Assembly (NCBI RefSeq): GCF_030052815.1
Contig: NC_079495.1
Span: 31,777,967-31,841,966 of the forward strand
Direction: 5' to 3'
Source: Hevea brasiliensis
Lineage: Eukaryota; Streptophyta; Magnoliopsida; Malpighiales; Euphorbiaceae
Length of the DNA: 64,000 nt
The notes beneath the pieces are model-generated. The model made no database searches and was not told the origin of the DNA. It saw nothing but the letters and a program-made list of their open reading frames with translations. This document shows positions 46,967 to 59,789 of this stretch, piece by piece. The translations under genes were made by a program, and so were the position numbers. Each line of letters starts with the position of its first letter. The first letter of the stretch is position 1.

Positions 46967-48238
46967 TGATAGGTGCTGAATGCACTAATTAAAAGTACTC
47001 TACCTAAATTACTTGTATATAGGATAAGTAGAGGTTAATCCCATAAGGAAGTAAATACAAACAAAAAAACAGATCTTAGAGATACAAATTAACAAAAGAA
47101 ACTTAAAATAGACAAAATAGATACCTAATCTATGAAACTGAATATGCAAAGTAAAATAAATGGGGGTTTTGATTTGCATTTGCTAATCTACTAAAGCTAA
47201 ACTAATAATGCTAGAAAATAAACTAAGGCTAATGACACTTATGACTACTCAACATAGCCAGATTGCAACAAATTTAGTAGGGAGGGCATATCCACCATGT
47301 AACATGTATCAATCATTGACTAAAGATGCAAATTTATTCAATTGAGTAAATTGGTTATAGAAGTTAACAACTTTCTTATCTTTTCTTACAGATTAGATTA
47401 ACCAATAAGTGCTCTACAATTATTCCCTTACCATCACACTCAATTTAAGATTAGAGTAGCTTACAATTAACTTTAATGGTAGCATTAATCATTAAAAAGA
47501 CATCCAACTTCAACGTAACAAACTCATTTAGCATTGTTCATTCAACCTAGACACTCATCTTCATAATGAAATAAATCATTATGTGCTACTTATAGTTAGA
47601 TTATTCAAGCTAATACATATTCAAATTATCTTAACTTAGCAATATATTTTAATGCATAATTAATTAGTTGGCCACCCTAACTAGCCATACATTCAACATT
47701 CATAACATAAACCAAAAGAAAAGTGACACTCAATATAGAACAAAACTGGATTTTATTAAACTTAAATCAAAGTCTCATGGTAACATGCTCCATGGCTCCA
47801 ACTATCTCACTACTAAATTACAAAACTACTCACACATGACTAAGAACATTAAACATAAACAAATTAATAAAAGAAGAGACACAAGCATGCTGCCCCTTTT
47901 AGCAGTAATTTGAACAACTTGGATTTAATGTTGATGATGATGCTACACAATCCAAAGGATGTAAAAGCACTCCATAAGCCAAAAGAAGGAGAAGAAATCA
48001 CACCAACAACTAGATCAAGCAGTTGATATCTTTGAATGCACAAAGAGGGAATTTGGTCGCTATGAGTAAAAGAGGATTTTTTTCTATTGCTCCGTATCTA
48101 TATTTTGGACATTTTTTATAGAGAAAAAAGGTTAACTAGGACTCCAGATCTGATTTGGAAGTCCTAGTTGCATTATGACTTAAAACTCTCTTAAGAATCC
48201 TAATTAATGTAGGAAAACAAGTTAAAAATGACTCTTCT
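46967..48238 (-). repeat. Athila-like 5' LTR, inner part
   Basis: On the + strand it begins TGATAGGTGCTG, which is the LTR end in its own orientation. AT-rich with no gene; small frames (for example 47668-47913) lack any domain. Interrupted at 48238 by Gypsy C; the outer part is 55299-55916. Confidence 0.78.
48234..48238. repeat. Target site duplication of Gypsy C, left copy
   Basis: CTTCT before TGTAACATCC at 48239; second copy at 55294-55298. Confidence 0.9.
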
Positions 48239-48627
48239 TGTAACATCCTCATTTCCGTAGTCCGTACATTCTACTGTTCCGACAGCTAATGTCTGCCCCG
48301 GAAAGTCGGAATGTCTGGAACTACACTTCGGTGATAATGAACAGACATATAATGATGAAATAAATAAGAAGAAAATGCAAGAAAAATCAAAGACAAATGA
48401 AAGAGAGAAAATGAAGCTAAGTTAAATGAGCCGACACCACAGCGATGGGTGATCACACTGGGAAGGCCGTTGCCGACCCTAGGACCGTGGGGAACCCTCA
48501 GAATTTAATTTTGGGACGTAAGTAAAGGTCTATTGAAATATAATCGACACTAGAATTATTAAAGAAAATTAATAAATTAGTAGCACGCCTTGCTCGGCTC
48601 CACTGTAGTCGGGTGAGGGGTGTTACA
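48239..48627 (+). repeat. Gypsy C 5' LTR, internally deleted
   Basis: TGTAACATCC to GGGGTGTTACA. Positions to ~48580 match 50591-50942, and the remainder matches ~55243-55293. The breakpoint shares GTA on both sides. Confidence 0.85.
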
Positions 48628-48632
48628 TTTAG

Positions 48633-48644
48633 TGGTATCAGAGC
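48633..48644 (+). promoter_or_regulatory. Primer binding site of Gypsy C
   Basis: TGGTATCAGAGC, initiator tRNA-Met type, five bases after the LTR end at 48627. Confidence 0.9.
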
Positions 48645-48768
48645 CTGGTTTAGGTGTTCCTAGGCACAGATAAGTAAAAAGAACTAGTGTGCATACATGC
48701 ATTACATTCATAAGAGTCGAGGTGACACTATGCAGATCTGTTTATTTTTTATTATTCAAAGTTAAGAT

Positions 48769-48840
48769 ATGGACTTAGAGCCGTAGAGGGCATTAGAAAA
48801 AGAAGTAGAAAACCTTGTTCATGAGGTTATAACGTAATAA
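48769..48840 (+). pseudogene. Gypsy C gag stub
   Basis: Begins ATG GAC TTA GAG and matches the Gypsy A gag start (MDSELQRAVEEE). Codon 6 is TAG where A has CAG. Similarity ends after ~20 codons and non-coding sequence related to the array's post-gag region follows, so nearly the whole gag is deleted. Confidence 0.75.
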
Positions 48841-49164
48841 CTACGTAATGTTCTTGATGTTTGTATTGTAAGCTACAGATTACAGTACCGACATGAGATT
48901 ATTGTGTAGAGCTACGTGCTTCCTCGTGGTAGAATAAAACAAGAATATTTGTAAGTAATCTATAATTTGATACAGTTACGCCCGAATAGAGTACTATTAC
49001 GGGAAATAAATGTGAAAATTCTAGTAAAAAATTTAAAACTTTAGAACTAGCCTATCGAAATACTACACTTCTAAGGTAGCTAGAGTCAGTGACTCGGTTA
49101 CACTAATGTGGACTACCATTACCACAAAAATTGCTATAAGCTTTGAGAATTCAGTATGGCTATA
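48841..49164 (+). other. Gypsy C non-coding spacer before pol
   Basis: The first ~90 bases resemble the post-gag sequence of the array (minus strand of about 12055-12140). The rest holds no domain that I can recognise. Confidence 0.55.
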
Positions 49165-50326
49165 AATTAGAAAGAACACCTTGAGGATGAAGAGAATCTC
49201 TTTGAAAACTGCTGAGAATGAAGAAATAATAGTAGTGGGTGAAAGGACAGATTTCTTGTCCAATGTCATCTCAGCTACAGCTGCAAGGAGATAGTTGAGA
49301 AAAGGGTGTGAAGCCTATCTGGTACACATGGTTGACACTAGGCAGGGTGAACTTGACTTGTCTGACATACCCACAGTAAGGGATTTCTCTGAGGTATTTC
49401 CTGAGGAATTGCCTAGTTTGCCACCAGAAAGGGAAGTTGAATTTATTATTGAGATTATGTCGGGTACAGCTCCAATTTTAATTGCTCCATATAGGATGGC
49501 ACCTGCTGAATTGAAAGAGTTAAAAATTCAGCTACAAGAATTACTAGACAAACGGTTCATACACCCTAGTGTGTCACTTTGGGGAGCTCCGGTATTGTTT
49601 GTAAAGAAGAAAGATGGGACACTGAGGTTATGTGTTGACTACCGGCAATTAAACAGAGTAACAGTGAAGAACAAGTATCCGTTGCCTAGAATTGACGATC
49701 TGTTTGATCAGTTGAAGGGAGCCGGTGTGTTTTCTAAGATTGACTACCACCCTAATAAGGCAAATGTAGTCGCTGATACTTTAAGTAGAAAATCTATTGT
49801 AGCATTAAGATCTTTGAATGCCCAACTGTCCTTAACTCATTATGGAGTTATTTTGGTTGAGTTGCAAGTGAAGCCGAATCTGTTACAACAAATACAGGAT
49901 GGGCAGAAGACAGATGAGAAATTAATGGCTGTTATGGGCAAAATCACTGAGGGGAAGAAAACTGAATATGAAGTAAAAGAAAATGGGTGTCTGTACTATA
50001 AAGAAAGAGTATGTGTACCAGATGATAAAGAGTTGAAAACCAGTATTCTGAAAGAAGCACATAATAGTGTGTATGCTATGCACCCAGGAAGCACAAAAAT
50101 GTACCACGACCTGAAACTCTGATACTGGTGGCCAGGTATGAAGAAGGACATAGTTGACTATGTAACTAAATGCTTGACATGTCAGCAAGTCAAAGCAGAA
50201 CATCAAGTTCCATCAGGTTTGTTACAGCCCATAAACATACCTGAATGGAAATGGGACCGAGTCACTATGGACTTTGTCAGTGGTCTACCTCTCACTCAGA
50301 AGAAGCATGAAGATACCAAGGTATAA
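49165..50326 (+). pseudogene. Gypsy C pol: RT start fused to RNase H end and integrase zinc finger
   Basis: Reading frame from RMKRISLKTAENEE through a TAG (49292-49294) into the RT linker [20 protein letters not shown]. The first RT blocks follow: [35 protein letters not shown] and [20 protein letters not shown]. At about 49740 GVFSKID runs straight into [16 protein letters not shown], which belongs to the end of RNase H. The catalytic YxDD part of RT and most of RNase H are therefore deleted. Next comes the integrase zinc finger ([13 protein letters not shown] ... CLTCQQVK) with a TGA at 50120-50122, then the integrase core start WDRVTMDFVSGLPLT. The frame ends at 50326. No DDE triad or chromodomain remains. 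Confidence 0.88.
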
Positions 50327-50590
50327 GGTCTTGTATGAGATAAATGCAGAATACCTAGACAAAGGGTAATTTAACAGAGTTAGAATTGGTAAAAGAGACA
50401 GAAGGACTAGTAAAGAATCCTAGTATGAGAGATCAAGAAACTAATGAATAATAGAATTTCATGAGTAGGAATACTAAAGGCAGAGGAAAACAATGATGGA
50501 AAAGTGAATAAAATTATGAGATAACGACAAGCTCGGTTGTTTAAATTTGATGAATTTCGAGGACGAAATTTCCTTTTAAAGGGGAAGAGT
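50327..50590 (+). other. Gypsy C 3' internal remnant and polypurine tract
   Basis: Decayed sequence without domains, ending with AATTTCGAGGACGAAATTT and the purine run AAAGGGGAAGAG at 50578-50589, next to the LTR at 50591. Confidence 0.75.
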
Positions 50591-53500
50591 TGTAACATCC
50601 TCATTTTTATAGTCCGTACATTCTACTATTCCGACAGCTAATGTCTGCCCCGGAAAGTCGGAATGTCTAGAACTACACTTCGGTGATAATGAACAGACAT
50701 ATAATGATGAAATAAATAAGAAGAAAATGCAAGAAAAATCAAAGACAAATGAAAGAGAGAAAATGAAGCTAAGTTAAACGAGCTGACACCACAGCGATGG
50801 GTGACCGCACTGGGAAGGCCGTTGCCGACCCCAGGACTGTGGGGAACCCTCATAATTTAATTTTGGGACGTAAGTAAAGGTCTATTAAAATATAATTGAC
50901 ACTAGAATTATTAAAGAAAATTAATAAATTAGTACAAAGAAAACAAAAAAATCGAGAAACAGACAAAAATCAGTGTTACCGAAAAATCGAGAATGGAGCC
51001 CGAAGTGGGGTATTTTGGTCATTTGACACCTAGAGTTGCCTTTTGACCTAAATGTCCATTAAAAATAAGTGATATAAAAAAAATTTTCAAAATGTCATGA
51101 AAATAAGAAATATTACACATAATGTAAATTAAAGGAAAATAAGGACATTAGTGCAATTAGGGAAAACTTGGATTATTATAATGTTAATGCTAATTAGTGG
51201 AGCACTAAGTGGACACTTAGTGGACTATAAAAGCTCACTTGAGGACAAAGTGGACAGCCAATTGATCACTTTCATCTTCTCCATTCTTCTTTGCCGAATT
51301 AAAAATCCTCCAAGCTTCATCCATGGCTGCCCAATATACAAGCCCTCATCCACCTATGATCAAGCCATCATTTCTTTAAGAGTACTTCATTAAACTTGTT
51401 CTACACATCATGGGCAGCATGTAGGAAGCAAGAAAGAGGAGTTTTGGTGAAGTTTAATCAAGCCCAAGTTGAGGTTAGTGCTAGTTTTCCTTACCTCACT
51501 TAATTAAACTTTGTACTAAGGTGGAGATGAGTTGAATTATTGAAAAATTGGAAGGATTGGATGAATATTTAATGGTGATTGAATTTGGCAGCCATGGAAC
51601 CTAAAGAGGTTTGAATTATCTTTACATGTAGTTGATGGGAAATGATATTGATTAAGGTAATTAGAGGTCCTAGCAAATTAACTTTATGTGTATATTGAGA
51701 TTGAGTAATTGAATTAGGAGTTTGAAAGAATTGTTGAAGACCTTGGATAATTTTTGAATTGGGGCAGCCTTGAGAAGCATGAAAATGGTTAATTTATGCA
51801 TATTATTGTTGATTAATGATGCTCAATTTATGTGATTATAAGTGGTAGAATTTAATTGTAAGAGTACATGTGAGGTTAACAATGTGAAAGTGGGTTTCGA
51901 ACAAAATTTTGAAGACTTGGACAATTGAGCTTGAAATTGGCAGCCTATAATGTTATGAAATTGTATGTGAATTTATGTAATATATTGATGAGATGTGATG
52001 GTATTAAATTGTGGGCAGCATGTGTAGTTAAAATGGAAGTGTTTGTGTAACATAAGTGTTGATGTACATTGAATTTGGGTGGATGTAAATGTTGAAGTTT
52101 AATGGTGTATTGTGTGCCTTTTGCCCTTGAGTATTCTGCCCAGAATTCTTGCTGTAATTGTGTATAATATTTATATAGAAGTGCCATAGATTGAATATTG
52201 AAGTATTGGGAGGAGGAGGATTGTTAAAATTGGAAGTGTGATGTTCAAATGTAGGTTGTATATGTTGGCAGCACTTAAATTGGGTCATAAGTGCAATATT
52301 GTGAACCCAATTGGTATGAGGCCAATGGGGAGTGAAAGTAGACACCAAATAGGCCAACTTTCACGTAAAAATGTTGTCAAAAGTCTGCCTAGAAATTGAC
52401 CTTAAAAATGACCAAATCCGGAATAGCAACCTCGCAACCCAGATTTTTGACCATATGAACAATAGTCCTTGGGATGACCATAACTCACCCAAAATAGGTC
52501 CAATTGACCTGGAATTTTTACCATGGTTAGTTTAGACATAGATCTACAATTCATATGAAGACACCAAAGCCCAGAAATGGCCAGAACTAAGTGAAATAGC
52601 TTGCACAAGTTCAAGTACCAACACTGCCAGAACTAAAATTGACCAAATTTTGCATTAAAGGTGCAATCTGTCCAGCTTTAATAAATTGACCATATCTTGG
52701 TATATACAACTCATAATGACCTGAAATTTTGCACAGAGTGCAATAAGACATAGAGCTACAATTCTTATGAAGACATCAAAACCCAGAAATGGCCAGAACG
52801 AAGTCAAATGGCTTGCACAAATTCGGGTACAAAAACTGCCGAACCAAAAGTGACCTAAAATTGACCAAATTTTTGCACTAAAGGTGCAATCTGTCCAGCT
52901 TTAGTAAATTGACCATATCTTGGTCTATACAACTCAGAATGACCTGAAATTTTGTATAGAGTGCAATAAGACATAGAGCTACAATTCTTATGAAGACACT
53001 AAAACCCAAAAATGGCCAGAACCAAGTCAAATGGCTTGCACAAGTTCAAGTACAAAAACTGCCGAACCAAAAGTGACCTAAAATTGACCAAATTTTTGCA
53101 CTAAAGGTGCAATCTATCCAGCATTGGTAAATTGACCATATCTTGGTCTACACAACTCAGAATGACCTGAAATTTTGCCCCACGTGCAATAAGACATAGA
53201 CCTACAAGTTTATAGTTTGGACCGAAACCCAAAAATCGAGGGAAATAGGTCATCCGGCTAGGTCAAAATAGTACACCGAAATCCGGTAAATTGCAATAAA
53301 ATGCAATACGCTTGGAAATGAAATTGGTAACATATACCAACACTAAAGGGCTATAAAATGTGACATATTGGTAACATTAGAATTGACTCACGTAGAGTGC
53401 ATCAAGGGTCAACATTATAGGTTGACTAATGAAGTGAATTGAAGGGAATAGTACCAAGAGAAATAGGACTTTAAGCTAGACAAATCTAGCACACAAAAAT

Positions 53501-55293
53501 TGAGAAATTGACCAAATTTTACACCAAAGGTGCAATCTGTCCAGTTTTAGTAAATTGACCATAACTTGGTCTATACAACTCGGAATGACTTGAAATTTTG
53601 CCCCGCGTGCAATGAGACATAGAGCTACCATTTTGCTTCTTTGACCAGAAGCTAAAAACCAAGAGAAATAGGACTTTAAGCTAGACCAATCTAGCACACA
53701 AAAATTGAGAATTTGACATTTACATACAATGATGCTTGAAGCAACTTGGCAATGAATGACAACTTGTAAAAATGGTAAAATTGCACTATATTGGCAGTAT
53801 ATTGAAATGTAAATTGTGATATGTTGATACTAGAATCAACTTATCCATGATGCATAAAAAGGTCAATATTTTCATTGACCAGTAAACCCTAAAAATAAAG
53901 AAATAAATATTTAATCTTGTAATATGCCCTAGTTTGCCTAGTTGACTAGTTTGGATAGGTTGGCATGCCAATAGGATTCTGACAGCTGTTCTGTAAATGA
54001 CTTTACGTCATACTGTGTTTTATGGCTTATTATGCCATACTATGATTTTAATAGCCTATGGCTATACAGTTTGTGTTACTATATACGGCTTAATGCCTGA
54101 TTGATTATATGGCTTTTTAGCCACACTGTTTGCACACCGGGAGATACTTTGTGACCGATGGTGTGACGGCCCGAGGTACTAGGTACCCAGTGCTAGTATA
54201 TCCGTTTATCCAGTCTGGTTAGTGTATAGGCTACATGGGCAGTCATTTAAAACATTATTCAATTCAAGAAGTTAAGTTAAGTTAAATATAATGAAATTTC
54301 AGTACAATTAAATTAAGTATTGAATGAATGAGTAAAAGAAATTAGCAAAAGCAACATAACAAAAATATAAATTGCAGAATCGTAGAGACTTGAAATACAA
54401 TACAGTTAGAATAATTTGTATACTGGGTAGTATTACTGAAAAGTTATAAACTAAGCACTTCCAAAGAGGAACAAACTAGTATATAAGATCGTTGATACTA
54501 GAAATACCATACCAAATTAAATTGATTCTCGAGTATCCGAATTATGATTTATTTCTTTCTTTATTTGTATATATTATTTCTTGTTATACTATTGCACCAC
54601 TAAGTAGAAATGCTTAGCGCGATGGAATTTCTTCCTCGCGCAGGTACTAAAGGTAAAACCAGTAGACTGTCAACTGAGATTTTTGGAGTCCAGATCTGCA
54701 GAAGTGTTAGAAGAGTTCAAGATTGTCACCTCCTCAGCAATGCATGTAGATAGGGCTCATTTTATACATGTTATGTATATTGTTCATTCCTAGCACATTG
54801 TAAAATTATTTGTATATCTTGTACAAAATAAACTCATGTAATTAACCTATGAATTATGGAAGCTACTCAAAGTAAGTATTTTAATATGTGAATTGAATTT
54901 GAGTTATAATGAGATTGTACTTGTGAATATTGAGATGTTGAAAATCTGATGTGATTTCTGAGAAATCTGGATACTGTATTGAGATACATTATGTTCGAAA
55001 ATTTTTGAGACTATTAAGTTTGAGAAATTGAGTATATATTGAAATTGTTTTTGGCAGGTGCAGAAGAACTGTTAGTCCAAATTACAGTTGGCACGTTGCC
55101 GGATTATCGTTAAAATTTTTGAAATTTCCAAATTAGTTAGATTTTGATAAAATTAAAAATAGCCTAAATCTTAAATAAAGTTTTTGAACAAGTAAATTAA
55201 GAACTGTAATGAAATCAGATAAGATCAGGTGCTCCGGCACGCTGTGTAGCACGCCTTGCTCAGCTACACTGTAGTCGGGTGAGGGGTGTTACA
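50591..55293 (+). repeat. Gypsy C 3' LTR
   Basis: 4703 bp, TGTAACATCC to GGGGTGTTACA, the longest LTR in the window. Contains tandem ~212-223-bp repeats at about 52620-53260 with a further partial unit near 53500-53690, short GGC...GCC inverted repeats at about 54010-54125, and the conserved hairpin at 54600-54617. Scattered short frames have no domain. Confidence 0.88.
52624..53260 (+). repeat. Tandem ~212-223-bp repeat inside Gypsy C LTR
   Basis: Three units begin at 52624, 52836 and 53059 (CTGCC + GAACYAAAA...). Each contains TGACCTGAAATTTTGC, AAAGGTGCAATCT and GACATAGAGCTACAATTCTT or close forms. A half unit precedes (52480-52620) and another diverged unit follows at about 53505-53690. 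Confidence 0.85.
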
Positions 55294-55298
55294 CTTCT
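55294..55298. repeat. Target site duplication of Gypsy C, right copy
   Basis: CTTCT, matching 48234-48238. Confidence 0.9.
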
Positions 55299-55916
55299 TG
55301 CATAGATCTACCACTTTCACGAATTTAGGGACCCACACACCTCTATTTTATTTATTTTGAGCTTTAAATAAAATAATTAAACCTACCAATTAAGGTCCTA
55401 ACTCTTAGTCTCACATAACTAACCACAAAGAGCCCAAACACACTCAACATGTAACTCTTAATGTAATCTAGCCCAATTGCTCTCATTTTTCATGTATCAC
55501 CTCAAAATATATCAATTAAGGTCCATATAAGCCCATAAGATTAGATTCACACTCCAAATAGTGGATCACTTGCAAGCTCCAGTAAGGCTGTTTAAAGAAG
55601 CTCAATATGGATTGATGTCTGAATCTGTTTGTTTTTCACCATTAGCCTCCAAATACCATGAATAAGATACCTCTTAGCCCATTTTGACATTGGTTAAGTC
55701 CTCATCAAAATCGTAGCTCCTTTTTCCTTAAAATGCTTCATGTGTGTTTTGCTTCTTTGTGCGCTCAATTCACTTATTTATACTTCATAAGCTCTTACAT
55801 GCTATTGTAAATACCTAATAACATAAAAATAAGTATTAACAAGCTAATTGAACAAGAAACAAACTCAAAAGACTAAGTATACAATAATAAAGATATGACA
55901 TTTTAAGCAACTATCA
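55299..55916 (-). repeat. Athila-like 5' LTR, outer part
   Basis: Resumes after Gypsy C and ends ACTATCA at 55916, giving TGATAG...CTATCA termini with the inner part. The exact outer end rests on this terminal match, since the other LTR is missing. Confidence 0.65.
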
Positions 55917-56007
55917 CAAAAGCATAGATAGACAGGAGTCACCACTCGGGTAATAACTGAAACACATTCATTGTTTCTTTCGAGGGAAATCTAAATAAGG
56001 CATCAAT
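55917..56007. other. Unassigned sequence before the solo LTR
   Basis: About 90 bases, continued at 59795-59922 after the solo LTR. I see no gene, domain or repeat that I can name. It may be genomic DNA that flanked the Athila-like element, or another element's relic. The last five bases, TCAAT (56003-56007), are the left target duplication of the solo LTR. Confidence 0.5.
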
Positions 56008-59000
56008 TGTCACACCCTACTCCTCATAAGATGTAACATGCTCCCGTAGTACACCTAATGAATTACTGTACTTCGCCTACCGGTAACCCATTAAATATAC
56101 TACAAGGGATTTTAAAATAATTTTCATTCATTTTTAAATTGTTGGCTAAATTTTTTTTTTCAGATATTAAAAACCTTTATTTAAAGTCCAAACATAAATC
56201 TATTTTTTTAATATTTAAAATCTCCTTAATTTTTACAAAAATTTCGACAGAGTGCCTTTTGTATTTTGAGAAACAGTTCTTCAAAACCTGAAAATAAAGA
56301 CACTTCAAATATTTTTCTCAATCACAACTCCATTAATCAATTTCATTTCACAAATTAGCACAAGCAACTCAATACACAGTTTAAATTAAATCAAACATTG
56401 AAATATCTCATTAAGATAACAAAATTAATATGTACATTCATGAGAGCATTAAAAATTTAGTAGTACAAAACTTTATAAGTACATAAAATCTCAAGATAAT
56501 ATTACAATAATTTGTATTTGATTACAATCCAAAAACATTTTACAAAAGAGTTGGTATAACTGCTCAAAGGAAATTTCATATATATAATTACAGAATTACA
56601 TTAAAATCTAAAGTATAAGGGTATACCTATGATATACCCGAAGATAGTCTCACTATGTCTTTTTAGAAATCTTGCTCAGCTGCTTTATTATTCCTTTCAC
56701 CTGCTATTGCATACAAAGCTATCGCTGAGTGGTGAACTTAGTGGTGCACAAACTAATAATTTAAAACTTAATACAAGTTATACTTGACAATTCATAACAA
56801 ATAAAAATTTAAAATTTCTGAATTCTTCAAAATCCATGACATTCATAAATCAATATTTTCATTCATACAAATTATTCATTTGAATAATGTTTTGATCAAA
56901 TAGTAATGATTTGTCTACATTTCTTTTAAATCTCGAAACAATACAAAAATATTTTGAATCACTGACAAATTATTTATTTCAACCACAATTTATCAAACTA
57001 TGCATAATTTAAAGGGCGTTGCCAACAATTCACACAGTTGGAGCCATGACCCAAGATTCAAATAGATGCCGTGTTGTACACCACGACATTTCAAACTCTC
57101 CCAACAACCGAGGCAAAAAGGGAGGAACAAAGACTAGCTAGTATATATGAGTACTCATTCAAACTCTTCCCCAACTGGCAAGCCAGAGAGGAAGGAACTC
57201 ACGCCATCTAGTGGAGGAGATATCTCACTAGACAAGCTAATTGAATTCACAACATATATTGCCATGTCAACTGTGGTTTCAAATCATATTCAAAACAATT
57301 TTTATTTACAAAATGTTTACAAACCATTAACATATTGAATCATCATAAATTAACGCTCAAGGTTGGCAACACATCAAACTTAGAATTTACAATCTTCAAA
57401 ACCATGAAATAAATTCTTAAATGCATAAGAAAATTTATATTTAAATTATACAATTTCATTCAATAAGTTAAAATTCTCAACACAACAAAATCATAAGTCA
57501 TAAAATAAACTTGTTCAAATCAATTTAGAAGTGAAAAGTAACAAAGTAGTTAGTTGTGCACAAACCTTATACGAGTCGCCTCTTGGCCTTAACTCGATGT
57601 CTCAGGTTATTTTCCGGTATTCTTTTCTACTGAAACACATAGTTTCATAGTGTTTCAGTATCACCATTTATCATAACTCCAAAAATAAATTCAAATATAC
57701 TTATACCTAGCTTTAATATGCTAAACTTGACGTTCTTTAAAATTTATATTTTGGGGTTACTATTCATGACACTATTCAAGTCAATTGTTGACAATGCTTA
57801 ATAGGTATGGGAATTATAATTTCACTCACATACCACATTTTGGTTACCTAAATTGTTGGTTTTGGTTGTTTTCTCAAAACTTAAAGTCTATTAGGCAAAA
57901 TTTCAAATTTTCAGTTTTGGTATCCTATTTTGCACTGTTCTATTGGTCATGTTGCTGTTAGAATTTGGCTAAGTTTTCTTCATAGAAATTATTCCTTATT
58001 GTCTTAACTTTATTTCCCTTTTTGAATCAGTCCAATTGGAGTTTTGTAGCACAAGTTATAGCCATTTGAACATGACTGGCCGGATTAGTCTAACCCAGAT
58101 TTTCTAGGCACCAACTTGGTTCTGGCAGTTTTAAGTCACCAACTTTGGGTGGCTAAACATCTTGTTTAAGGGCATAATTTAGACTTGTGTTCTTCATGAA
58201 AGTTGTAGGGATATGTCTCAGATTTCTACTGATAAAATTTTAGGTCATTTGGACCTGCCTAGCCTAAGTTATGGCTAAATGAACAAATATTATTCATTTG
58301 GTCATTTTTGTACAGGTCAGTTTACTTAATCTAGATTTGGCCAATTTTTTCACTATGTTATAGTCACTTTCTAGGCATGATTCCTAGATGAAAAATGTGC
58401 CATTTTGTATCTAGTTTCATTCCCAATTGGCCTCACACGAATTGGGTTGGTAAATTTCCAATTTTGGTTCCTGAAATGGACCTTGGTCATGCTACCTGCC
58501 GAATGACCATAAGCAATCCGAATTTAACCCTAATTCTAACACTTCCTACTCACCACAATTGGTCATACATGACCATTTTTCAACTCAAGCAAGGTCAAAC
58601 ACATCATTTGGCTAATTCTCACATTTTTCCTCCCAAAACCCTAGGTGCCAAAACCCTAATTTTCATGCTTAGCTTAATTCATGCAATTTAAACATACAAA
58701 TCACCTATACAACATTAATTCACCAAGATTTCATGTTTAACCTAACTAAACACCATCAAACTCTAGGGTACCATGGCTGCTGAAATTTCATTAGGGTTCT
58801 AACATGCTTGATTTTATTTCATTTTTATCAATTTTCTAAGTGAATCCAAGTATATATGCATGAATATAAGGAGAGATTAGATGATTTGAACTAACCTCTT
58901 TATGTAGCTTCTCCCTCTTCAATTTTTCCACCTTCTTCTTAAATTTTTCTTTCTTCAATCTTCTTTTCAAGGCTTAATTACTTGTTTTCTTGAAGGAAAG

Positions 59001-59789
59001 TAGGGGATTTAGGGTTGAAATTAGGGTTTAGGAAGCTTAACCATAAGCTTCCATGGTGGAAATTGAGAGAAATTTGTGAGAGACAGAGATGGGTGAAGTG
59101 TAGTGGCAAAGAGAAGAAGAAGACTAAAAATTGATTTTTTTTCCTTTTAATTTTAATTGGTCACTTTAGTTGATGATTATCCCATTTTTCAAATTTAAAA
59201 TTATAGTTTTATTATGTCATGCATTATGTAATGCATGATGATGTCATTTTATTATTTTTATTTTCTTTTTCCTTTATTTTTTTGTTTCTTTAATTTAATT
59301 CCAAATTTCAAAATTTTCTTTTCTCTGATTTTATTGGAAAGTTAGGTCAGGAGTCAGCTCTAGGGGTAAATTGACCAAATTGGCCCTCGCCGATTCAATC
59401 CGGTTTGCAAGTAATTCAATATTTCTTCCAGATCCCTGACCTAATTATTTGACCAGCTTAACAATTCTTTTTTGTAATTTTCTCTTTTCCACTGTGTTTG
59501 CAATAGTCCTAAGGACCGCGGCGTCACATTTTCCAGTTCAAAATTTGATTTTAGACTGACCTCGCAGTCACTTCCCACGAAGATCACCCATCGCTGTGAC
59601 TCCCGGCTCATTTAACCTTTTATGTTCTATTTTTCTTATTTATACTTAGCTATTTGGCAAGTACTAATTAATTGTATTCAGAGCTTATCTAGGTGTCTTA
59701 GACGTGGTTCTAATTCTCTTAATTGTCCGGACTGACACTGATCACCGGAACAGTGAAATATACCAGGCTATGCAAATAGGGGTGTTACA
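56008..59789 (-). mobile_element. Solo LTR of a Gypsy family related to the array
   Basis: 3782 bp from TGTCACACCC to GGGGTGTTACA, flanked by TCAAT on both sides (56003-56007 and 59790-59794) with no internal region beside it. This is the mark of LTR-LTR recombination that removed the rest of the element. It is colinear with but clearly diverged from the array LTRs and has the same minus orientation. Short frames (for example 58395-58691) lack domains. Confidence 0.9.

Larger units (their letters stand above)
48239..55293 (+). mobile_element. Gypsy C: Tekay/Del-like element with deleted 5' LTR and pol
   Basis: A + strand element flanked by CTTCT. Its 5' LTR is only 389 bp (48239-48627), its 3' LTR 4703 bp (50591-55293). 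The start and end of the short LTR match the two ends of the long one, so ~4.3 kb was lost from the middle, with a junction near 48582. The ~1.96-kb internal region keeps the primer site, a gag stub and fused pol fragments. It is the only Tekay-like copy here with visible pol. Confidence 0.88.
33996..55916 (-). mobile_element. Athila-like Gypsy relic, interrupted twice
   Basis: A minus-strand element whose 5' LTR is 46967-48238 plus 55299-55916 (~1.89 kb, termini TGATAG...CTATCA). Its primer site is at 46944-46961, gag from 46870, protease around 45060-44987 and 34979-34433, and the start of RT down to 33996. The rest of pol and the 3' LTR are missing. Copia 34980-44981 and Gypsy C 48239-55293 are inserted in it. 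Many stops show that it is the oldest part of this nest. Confidence 0.82.

Noticed and set aside
47668..47913. An 81-codon frame in the Athila-like LTR
   Set aside because: It is antisense to the element and of AT-rich low-complexity composition; nothing beyond chance supports it.
51151..51393. An 80-codon frame in the Gypsy C LTR containing a hydrophobic start
   Set aside because: It is LTR sequence with no homologous frame in Gypsy A or D and no recognisable domain.
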